The translations under genes and the position numbers were made by a program. From NCBI GenBank assembly GCA_014529385.2, contig CM043958.1, positions 78,840,669 through 78,904,668 on the forward strand: 64,000 bases of DNA. Direction: 5' to 3'. Below are positions 56,335-64,000 of the stretch, piece after piece; the first letter of the stretch is position 1, and each line of letters starts with the position of its first letter. Below the pieces are notes generated by a model. The model saw nothing but the letters and a program-made list of their open reading frames with translations, made no database searches and had not been told where the DNA came from. Source of the stretch: Adiantum capillus-veneris. Lineage: Eukaryota; Streptophyta; Polypodiopsida; Polypodiales; Pteridaceae.

Positions 56335-57356
56335 GCATTCTCAAATGCGGACCCAACGGTAAAAAGAGCAAAAAAGGGCATGTTTTTTCCACTATTTTAG
56401 AGGGTTGTCGTTTGATTGGGAAATTTTCTGGACTAACCTAAGTACATATACCTTATAGAGCATGAATCTACAAGTATATGGGGCCAACCGCCAAATCAAG
56501 CCCCTAGGTGTGTGTATATAGGTAATAATAGCAATTTTCGGGCAAAATATTGGTAATACGGAGAAATCTGGCCATAAAAATTGCATGTGAGTGTATATAG
56601 TGTTTTGAGGTGATTTTTTTGAGTTATTATGATTCTTGGGGATTTTTTGGGTTTAATTTGCTATTTTCTTTTTAATTTTACTAATTATCGGTAGAAAAAC
56701 TTCAAAAATACAAAAAGCAGGTGAGATACGACCGTAATGAAAAACAAAAAATATGGGGATAATCAGTGACTATAGGACAACCTATGGTACAATGGGGGTG
56801 CAATTATGTGAATGGAGCGGAAAGCGTGTTTTGGCCAGATTTTGACCGAAACGTCAAAATCTATATAGCCCACATGGCCATAAGGTGACCCGAAGCGGCT
56901 CTAAGATTCAGGAACGGCATCAGACACACAAAGCGTCAACTAGCTCTCACGGCCAAACCGCATGTCCGTTTGCCACCAAACTTCACGAGCGGCTTTCCTA
57001 GACGATTAACAACCAAGTCCTATGGTGGTAGACCACCACAAGTCATCGACAACATGTAAACGCAACCACGGGTGCTTCCAGAGCGGCAAATTACCAAACG
57101 GAGCTCCGGTGAAGCCAAAGTCAACAAAACCATATGGCAAGGACCTCCAAGGAACCGTGAAGCTATGGAGACTAACATCAAGAAATTTCATCGCCGAAAA
57201 GCACTCCAAGAGTCAAGAAACGGCTCAGAGGCTCTGAAAACCAAACAGGGAGTTTCTATCCATCTATTTGACTTTTTTGTTGAAATAGGGCTCAAAAGGG
57301 ACTCAGGGGGGCCCAGGGCATGTGCTAGTAGCACTTCTCATATAAATTTCATCAGG
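56335..57356. other. Probable GypA-2 3' LTR and start of the pol-less element leader
   Basis: No gene seen. TATATAGG-like strings near 56510-56525 and 56590-56600 could be promoter TATA sites of an LTR. I could not find the LTR end, nor a 5' LTR or primer site for the pol-less element. Confidence 0.4.
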
Positions 57357-58330
57357 AGACATCCTACGCGTAGGATGTCTCTAGGCCATATCTGGGAACC
57401 AAACTCAACATCTCATCTCACACAGCTTTTGCATAGCTTATACATGCTAGCCATCAAGTTTCATCACATTTGGACAAGAGTTGATCTCATATGCATCAAA
57501 AAACGGAAAGTCGGAGCATAGAGGCAATAATGGGTCATAGACCTACCAAAACTAGTCCAAATCACATGAAACTTGCACAATATACTCATGAGAACATTGC
57601 CAAGCTAACTGTGGGGTCAGATGTGAAAATTAATGAAATAGACATCCTACGTGTAGGATGTCTAAATAACCTATTTGACCTCTAGGTGGTATTTTTGAGT
57701 TCCAGATATCTTTATAACACCTTCACAAGCTCATGTATCAAATTTCAAGCCATTCCCATCACATTTGGCCCCCAAAACCTCCAAGATGCACTTTTTGACC
57801 CTAAAAACACTAGACATGCTCTTAACAACACCAATGCTTATCCAAATCAAAATCTAAGAGCAGGGCCATGTTCCATATGCTAAGGGCTACCCACATAACC
57901 AACTTCAAGTCATTCTAATGAAATAGACATCCTACGTGTAGGATGTCTCCAGTGTCATCTTGACCTTCTGTGCAAGAATTGACTTCATGGGAACCATTTA
58001 CATGGTGCAAGAAGCCTGTATATCAAATTTCAACCCAATTGAATATCATTTTCCACCTCTTGAGGACATCCTACCCAATTTGTGAGCCAAAAGCCTAAAT
58101 CTGCCCAAAATTGTACTTTTTGATGCCCAAACCCAATTCCAATTACATAGCCATGTTGCACAGGTCAAGGGCCACAAGCCTGCAAAGTTTCACCAAAAAC
58201 AGAGAAGGTAGACATCCTATGCGTAGGATGTCTACATGATAAATTTTTAGCCAGAAAGCTACTATGAGCAAATGCAGAGTTTCCCTAGTTCCTTTTGAGT
58301 TTTATTTTCAATTTTCAAGTCATTTGGGTA
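57357..58330. repeat. 285-base repeat array with conserved palindrome, about 3.4 units
   Basis: Four palindromes lie at 57357-57380, 57640-57663, 57925-57948 and 58210-58233: AGACATCCTACG followed by its reverse complement, 24 bases. Spacings are 283, 285 and 285. About 73 bases behind each there is ATCAARTTTCA or a relative, often with CACATTTGG, so the whole is an old tandem repeat. Outside these blocks the units have diverged strongly. A half-palindrome is at 58065-58076. The array ends about 70 bases ahead of the ATG at 58401. Confidence 0.9.
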
Positions 58331-58400
58331 GTCAGAACTCAGTTTATCAGCTAATATGTAAAAAAACGCTAACTTTGGACTACTGAATACAACAGGATCC

Positions 58401-59522
58401 ATGGCAGCCACAAAATCACCTGCAAAGAAGAAGAGGATGACTATAAAGGACTACTTAGAAGAAGTGGAGCCTTTTGTGATCCGAGAGGGAACCCTGAAGC
58501 CCACAAGCACATGGATTCAAGATGATCTTCTAGAGACCATTGATCTGAGAATCTACCAAGGAGTATTCAAAGATCCTGAGGGAAATGCAGTGGAGCTACC
58601 CATGATACCTCGAGAGCTCAATGAATTTATCAGGAGCAAGATGGGGGATTACTTGGAGAAACTGGATCTCCATAACTACTTTGAAGCCTTGCAAGCAGGG
58701 ATTGATTTTAAAAGAGTGTGGGAATTTGTCACCACAATCAAAGAGGATGGCATAGCCCGAGTCATTGATCTGCAAGGCAAGCCTGATACAATGATTGTCA
58801 TCACAGAGAAGGTGGTGGCATCCGTACTTGACATTTCAAACAAAGGAGACAGTGTGACAAAGAGGCGAGATGACATCAAGGTCTACTCAGAAAAGAAGAA
58901 TAACTACACATTTGAAGATATTGCAAACCCGAAGGTGGCTATCATGAGCCAACTATACAATCAATACTTCCACATGTGTACAACACGGCCACAGAAATAC
59001 AGGATGCCACCTGGAGCCATTGCCACCACTTTCACTTGGGCAATGCAAAAGAGAAAACCAAAAGAGATAAATAATTCCGCTTACATCCACGACAATCTTG
59101 TGAAGATAAAGACCAAAAATCCCACCTATATTGTACCTGGTGAGCTGATAACAAAAGTTGTCTATGGAGCACTGCATGCCAAGGGAAGCTGGCCTCTACC
59201 TCCCTCACAAAATGATTGGCTAAAGCTAAAGGAAGACAAGGAAGAAGAACCTCCCAAGGCACCCAGGGTAGCCAGACGGTTGAAGCGCCGGTTAGAGATC
59301 GTGCTAGAAGAGCTGCCAGACTCAAAGAAGGGAAAGAAAGAAAATCTACAGGTGCCAATCAAAGAAACCAAGTCACAGAAAGCGGCACGGCTAGAAAGAC
59401 TGATGGAAAGTTTCACAGCCGAGAGAGCGCTAAAAGGGGATCTGAGCGAGTTGTGGAAGCCATCCCTTGAAGCTATGTCTGGATCATCTCGAAGGATTCA
59501 TCGGGATCGGTTCGAAGATTAA
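58401..59522 (+). CDS. Pol-less element ORF1, unknown domain (373 codons)
   Basis: The ATG at 58401 is preceded by CAGGATCC and by a non-coding leader, and the frame is intact. The N-terminus is Lys-rich (ATKSPAKKKRMT). A folded part of about 270 residues follows (VWEFVTTIKEDGIARVIDLQ, MIVITEKVVASVLDIS, QLYNQYFHMCTTRPQKYRMP, PGELITKVVYGALHAKGSWP). The last 100 residues are strongly basic (ARRLKRRLEIVLEE; SQKAARLERLMESFTAERAL). I do not recognise a named family. The layout resembles the 3' frame of the Athila-like element at 37757-38281. No protease, RT or integrase motif occurs anywhere in this element. Confidence 0.7.
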   Translation: MAATKSPAKKKRMTIKDYLEEVEPFVIREGTLKPTSTWIQDDLLETIDLRIYQGVFKDPEGNAVELPMIPRELNEFIRSKMGDYLEKLDLHNYFEALQAGIDFKRVWEFVTTIKEDGIARVIDLQGKPDTMIVITEKVVASVLDISNKGDSVTKRRDDIKVYSEKKNNYTFEDIANPKVAIMSQLYNQYFHMCTTRPQKYRMPPGAIATTFTWAMQKRKPKEINNSAYIHDNLVKIKTKNPTYIVPGELITKVVYGALHAKGSWPLPPSQNDWLKLKEDKEEEPPKAPRVARRLKRRLEIVLEELPDSKKGKKENLQVPIKETKSQKAARLERLMESFTAERALKGDLSELWKPSLEAMSGSSRRIHRDRFED

Positions 59523-59549
59523 ATCAAAAACTTTGAGATCTTAGATTCG

Positions 59550-60179
59550 ATGACGAAGAATATCTCGAATATCCCTTTTACAGAAGAAGAGGTGGATGAA
59601 GTGAGACAACAGCTGCTAGAAGAGCAGGAAGGCCAAGAAAGAGAGAGAAAAACCAAGGCGGATCGGGATTTCAAGAAGAAGCCACCAACTCCACCGTCAA
59701 GCCGGGAATCCATCCCATCACCATCACCACCTCCTGTTAGTCCTCCACAAACCCAACAAAAAGAGGATCTGAACAGACCTGATGAACAAAAAGATTGCAA
59801 GCAAGAGAAGAACAAAGAGGAAGATCAAAAGGTAGAAGCTGAGCCAAAAGATGAGAAGCCGGATCCAGAAGAAAGAAAACTTAGAATATTTCTTGATCTA
59901 CTAGCTGCTGGGTACTCTCGAGAAGAGGCAGCTACTACTGCAGCTTTTGAGTTGTTGAGCACAAGACCCAAAGAATATAAGCAAAGCCTTCGGTTAGTGG
60001 AGTTGAAGGAGATGGCCACAGATATAGTGGATCTACAGCCACTAACCAATAATTGGGATGTAGTAATACAAAAGCTAACCGGGCTCAGAGCAAGATCAAT
60101 GGCCACTGAGAGTGAGATTGATAGTCTCAAAACAAATGAAGTTCTTACCAAAGCTGAAGTGGACTCATTGCAAAAATAG
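59550..60179 (+). CDS. Pol-less element, polar/proline region plus helical domain (209 codons)
   Basis: Residues 1-50 are helical and charged; 50-75 Pro-rich (PPTPPSSRESIPSPSPPPVS); 75-110 Lys/Glu-rich; then a helical part (ERKLRIFLDLLAAGYSREEA, LVELKEMATDIVDLQPLTNN) that may form a small bundle. It ends at a TAG (60177) that interrupts a longer coiled-coil reading. It is in a different frame from ORF1, from which it is 27 bases away. The function is unknown. Confidence 0.6.
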   Translation: MTKNISNIPFTEEEVDEVRQQLLEEQEGQERERKTKADRDFKKKPPTPPSSRESIPSPSPPPVSPPQTQQKEDLNRPDEQKDCKQEKNKEEDQKVEAEPKDEKPDPEERKLRIFLDLLAAGYSREEAATTAAFELLSTRPKEYKQSLRLVELKEMATDIVDLQPLTNNWDVVIQKLTGLRARSMATESEIDSLKTNEVLTKAEVDSLQK

Positions 60180-61089
60180 GGCCAAGAGAACATAGAGAAA
60201 CAAACCAAGCTGCAGGCCAGTCCAGGAGATGGAATGACAGAATCAAGCAGCAGAACACAAGCTTCAAACAGCAGAGGAGGAATACAAGAAAATCAGCAAG
60301 TCACTGACATATGCGGAGAAAGAGAGGGACAATCTAACACTACAACTTGCTGATGAGTCCAAAGAGGTTGAAACCTTGAGGAATGCCAAGGAAAAGGCTG
60401 AGATAGAACATGAGGCAAGCCAGGATGAAGTGATAGAGCTAAAAGATCATATGAAAGTGAAAGATCAGACCATCCAAAGGCTAAAGGCATCTTCGGCCAG
60501 AGTCAAAGCTGCTAGCTCGACTGGCACTGCTTCAGAAAATGATTTATATGAAGAACAGATGAAGGAACTCCAAAAGGAGTTAACACTGGAGAAGAGGCAC
60601 AGACTAATGCTGGCCGAGGGATCTCTTGTAATGCAAAACCGCCTAGAAGAAGAGAACAAGGCCATGAAAACTGAGCTAGAAGCCATGAAAAAGAAGATGG
60701 ACGAGGAATTTAAGAGATGGAAAACAGAAAACGAAGACATCAAGAGAAAGCTCGAGGAGGCGGAAAAAATCAATGCAGATCTGAACGACCTCCTAGTGAA
60801 CATGGGAGATCAAGTGGAAGAGGCAAAGAAGGCATTTTAGAAGCAGATAGATGATTTGAAAGGCCAACAGCATATTGAAGAGCAATATTTGAGCACGGGG
60901 CCAGCATCAATGGAAGGCATTGACATAGAAAATGTGTCAGATCCAGTGGACACCACTTTGCAAGAGGACATCCTTGTGGGAACATCACAAGAACCCCAGG
61001 ATATGACACAAGAAGAAGAAGAAAAGTTACAGAAGGCAATAGAAATGGCAATAAAAGACACGGCCAAAGAAGCATTGGAGTGGGAGTAG
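60180..61089 (+). pseudogene. Pol-less element, coiled-coil region
   Basis: 60376-60840 is a long heptad-bearing stretch (ELKDHMKVKDQTIQRLKASS, LYEEQMKELQKELTLEKRHR, LEEENKAMKTELEAMKKKMD, DIKRKLEEAEKINADLNDLL). After a TAG at 60838, in the same frame, KQIDDLKGQQHIEEQYLSTG continues to an acidic end at 61089. Two isolated stops and a frame change near 60240-60370 separate it from the preceding region, so originally it was probably one protein. Coiled coils suggest self-assembly; that is inference. Confidence 0.65.
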
Positions 61090-61870
61090 AGAGTGTTTAA
61101 ATCTATGACTATTCAGAAGATAGATGCCAATATCATTCGACGTGAATGGCTACAACCTTCTCTCCCATATCCTCTTCTAAAGTATGAGGCTGCTACAATC
61201 AACAAACGGATAAAAGAGGAGCCAATAGTGCCATTATACAAAGCAGATATCTCCAAACTAGAAGGAACTCATCTGATCGTGGACTCTCAGTCCAAGTGGA
61301 GAAAGGCATGGCTCACCAAATATCTGCAGTATTTAATTCATCTGGTAGAGGCGCCTACAAGAATCAGAGACAACCTCAATTTTTGCCCTCTACCAAGGAT
61401 GCAGACATGGAAAGCACAGGAGCTATTGCAGAGAAGCCAACCCACATTGCTCAATTACCCGAAGCTGCCATGCTTGAAGGTAGGTGAGAGAATGAGTGAG
61501 CAATACATGGTGAAAACCCTAACGGGCGCCATTAAATTGTTCACTGGCTCGCCTGACCTATCTTGCATCATGCTTAGAAAAATCTGTAAAACCCAGCTTC
61601 TGGCGGTTTTTGAAACCTTTAAACCTGGACAAGCAACATACATCATCTTCTTCTTCCAAGACACATACAGATGTACATATGATCTGTCTGCTCAACCTTC
61701 TCACTAGGTGATACATGCACTTTATCAGAGGATTATGTTTTTGCCTTCTTATCACCTCCAGGCCTTTGAAGAAGCCTTCTACACCGGCTTCTTCACCATC
61801 AACACAGAGATATTTGGCCCGACATTACTAGCCTAGCATGTGCGGTATCAGTCCCTTCTGAAGATGCGCG
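61090..61870 (+). pseudogene. Pol-less element, C-terminal region
   Basis: The frame at 61093-61707 reads INKRIKEEPIVPLYKADISK, EQYMVKTLTGAIKLFTGSPD, LSCIMLRKICKTQLL and YDLSAQPSH; after a TAG, MFLPSYHLQAFEEAFYTGFF continues. The second half is conserved in the minus-strand element at 32454-32995, at the same distance from the LTR. The function is unknown. Confidence 0.7.
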
Positions 61871-61920
61871 AAAACCTCCACTAAAGAAGCAGCTCTACTG
61901 CCATGTCAGGGACGACATGA

Positions 61921-61936
61921 ACTAGGAGGGGGGGAG
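61921..61936 (+). other. Polypurine tract of the pol-less element
   Basis: ACTAGGAGGGGGGGAG directly before the LTR start TGTTAGCAGATGG at 61937. Identical to the GypA-2 tract at 56319-56334. Confidence 0.85.
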
Positions 61937-62697
61937 TGTTAGCAGATGGACACACCAAACGGAGAATGATTTCTCGACAGGATATTATTTTTTGTAATTA
62001 TTCTTTAATTGAGAAAAACCGTCATTTCACCTTTGTAAATAGTGGGGCTTACAGAAGCTTCCAGATTGTATCCCATTTTTGACATTTAGATTGGGTGAAT
62101 GGTTAAATTGGAACCTTAGGGTTTGAGATTGTAAGGTATTTATACCACTTTTGACCTTAATGAGAAAAAACTTTGTCATTTTTTAAAAGTTAAGTTGTGT
62201 CTGTGTGAGTGAGCGTACTCTATGTACGAGAGAGAGTGAGAGTTTTATCTTGACGCTACGCATGCACCGGTGGTCAGAATCGAGTGCGGAGAAGTGCAGC
62301 GTGTAGCCACCGACGAGAGCTACGCGCCAACACCTACATTGCAGGTGTACGATCTGGCTTTGCGAACTCGATCCACGAGATACATCTGGTGATTCGATGA
62401 GCATACATTGTCTGTTTTCGCATTTCAGCATATCCACGTGTTCCCAATGAGTAGAGCTACACATTAGGTACTTCAGTTTTCAAAAACGACGACCTGCAAA
62501 TTTTGACCATACATCCTACGTGATTTTGCACCAGGTGTTTAGGGTTGGGGTTTTGGTTCATGGACCTTAGGGAGAGTGACCTATTAGTGTTAATAGGGTT
62601 TCCTTCAAGTTCTGTGGCGTTTCGAGAACGTTTGATGGGTATTTGGCTCTTAAAAGCGTTGTAGTTGAGGCATTTCTGGGTCAGAAACGGATAGAAA
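61937..62697 (+). repeat. 3' LTR of the pol-less element (right end approximate)
   Basis: It starts TGTTAGCAGATGGACAC. A TATA-like GTATTTATACC lies near 62136. CACTA-type transposase coding begins at about 62700 on the other strand, so the LTR must end before that; the exact end is not clear. A half-palindrome of the leader type (ACATCCTACGTGA) is seen at 62511-62523. No other copy of this LTR is in the window. Confidence 0.65.
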
Positions 62698-62699
62698 TT

Positions 62700-64000
62700 T
62701 GGCCGTCAAGACAAGAGACTCTTGCACCAGCCGTCCTTCTACCATGCTCCCCTCTGGACGCGCTTTTTGGCGAACAAAACCCTTAAGTGTTTTCATGAAC
62801 CGCTCTAGAAAGAATATCCAACGGCTGTGGACTATACCTGCCAACTGCAACCTCATCTACTACATGGACGAGCAAGTGCATTTGGATAGTTAGGCAACTC
62901 ATGGGTAGATACTTCTCAATCATGTAAACTGCCTCAATGGAGTTATCCCTTGCAACTGTAATGGATTCCTCTCGTATCTCCTTGGAAGAGATCCATTGCA
63001 CTAGCTCTGAAATCTTTTATATGGAGGACCACACTTCCTCCGTTAAACACCCCTTGATTGTCGCAAATGGAAGAATAAATTGCAAGAACTTATGCCAGTC
63101 GTGCGATTTCAGTCCTGACAGTCCTGACATCGCATGCATCTTGTTGGCGTGCTGAACCCTGAAATCACCCTTTTGACTTGTCGCTCCTCGCTTTTTAGCA
63201 ATACCCATGGCGCTCTTGGAAGCTTTGTTTGGCCCGCTGCATTGGTGAAAGTCCATAGCTCTGGCATCTTTCCAACTAACTCCAAATCATCTCGTGAAGA
63301 TCAATTGTCTTTCATTCCCATGATTGTCTTCCAGAGGAGATCTCCCACATTCTTGAATATATGCATTGGATCCAATAAATGGTTAATTAGTAGATCACCC
63401 AAGTACGGCAACGTATGGAGAATGGAAAAACATTTCATTCCTGGAATAGGTTGCACCTCATGTTGCTCCCATCGGTGACGCCACTCTTGTACATGCATAG
63501 GACGACATTCGACGCGACCAAGCTAACCTTTGTGCAAGCGATGGCCATTTGGAAGATAACGATGGTGGCCTTGATAAATTGTCTTTCGAAGCGAGGCAGA
63601 ATAGCGCACATCCAAAGACGGCCCGCAAATTGGACATGCATTGTATCCCGAAGTTGTAAGCCCTGCATATATTAAAGCATGATTCAGTACTACACAAAGT
63701 GCTTGCGAATAGCGAGAATTTGGTAAATCATCCACCATTACCAGAAGCTTCACCATATCCTTGCCAATCATGCATAGTACACATAATAATTCCATGGATC
63801 CTTGCATGCTATTGTCCTGCTGGTTCAACCGCATCTGTTATGTCGATCCCATGCCATAACTCCTGGAGCTCGTCAACTAGTGGTGCTAGATAAACATCCA
63901 TGTTTTTTGCCTTGAACTTACCACACACAATCAAGCCTAATATCAAATGACCCTTCTTGATGACAAGCCACGGCGGGAGGTTGTAATTGACAAGGCACAT
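62700..64000 (-). pseudogene. CACTA-3 transposase (tnp2/DUF4218), partial
   Basis: From 64000 leftward: CLVNYNLPPWLVIKKGHLIL, KNMDVYLAPLVDELQELW, HDWQGYGEASG, an intron of about 93 bases (donor GTAATGG near 63750, acceptor ATATGCAG near 63663), LTTSGYNACPICGPSLDVRY, HLLDPMHIFKNVGDLLW, KLPRAPWVLLKSEERQVK, SGLKSHDWHKFLQFILPFAT and KTLKGFVRQKARPEGSMVEG. It matches CACTA-1 exons 2-4 in order. Frameshifts occur (for example near 63120, next to a GTCAGGACT tandem). It is cut at about 62700 by the pol-less element and continues off the window on the right. Confidence 0.88.

Noticed and set aside
57357-58233. CRISPR-like array (regular short repeats)
   Set aside because: Spacing is 260 bases, the intervening sequences are themselves diverged repeats, and the genome is a plant.

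Overview
The window is plant nuclear DNA, most likely from a seed plant with a large, repeat-rich genome. I base this on plant-type CACTA transposons (tnp2/DUF4218/DUF4216 transposase genes with ~80-base introns), a Tnt1-like Ty1/copia element primed by initiator-methionine tRNA, a chromodomain Ty3/gypsy element, and Athila/Tat-like gypsy elements with extra 3' reading frames. I cannot name the species. I see no host gene, tRNA, rRNA or CRISPR array that I can support. Almost everything is nested, decayed mobile DNA with microsatellites between.

Layout, left to right. 1-960: a decayed copia tail with its 3' LTR. 1698-3020: a small terminal-inverted-repeat element. 3132-4070: primer site and LTR of a minus-strand element ('LTR-A'), inserted in a chromodomain gypsy pol (4071-6330). 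6331-10170: no supported gene. 10175-24500: a minus-strand gypsy element ('GypA-1') split by a complete CACTA transposon (CACTA-1, 14013-20976, target duplication CTT). 25354-28090: the 5' part of a second CACTA relative with a ~165-base tandem array. 28330-30730: microsatellites and unannotated DNA. 30734-31325: a gypsy fragment with a second RNase H. 31550-36334: a minus-strand element without pol, ending in a second LTR-A. 36540-42120: a minus-strand Athila-like element with a nearly intact pol and extra frames downstream. 42121-46975: a copia element cut off in RNase H. 46998-56334: a plus-strand relative of GypA-1 ('GypA-2'). 57357-61936: a pol-less element encoding long coiled-coil proteins, with its 3' LTR at 61937. 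62700-64000: part of a third CACTA transposase, minus strand, running off the window.

How the parts relate. GypA-1 and GypA-2 are two copies of one family, each repairing the reading of the other. The two pol-less elements share a C-terminal protein region, and their large N-terminal domain resembles, weakly, the frame downstream of the Athila-like pol. The plus-strand pol-less element and GypA-2 have an identical 16-base polypurine tract, so the first may be a non-autonomous partner of the second. The three CACTA loci share termini, a ~90-base internal block or transposase sequence.

The most unusual signals are: (i) a near-perfect 24-base palindrome repeated four times at 283-285 base spacing in the leader of the pol-less element, differing only at CpG positions; (ii) a second aspartic-protease domain in frame behind the GypA-2 integrase; (iii) matched 26-base-arm hairpins inside both ends of CACTA-1; (iv) a CACTA-1 transposase that looks complete but carries a broken splice acceptor and one stop codon. 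All protein assignments are from motifs read by eye.
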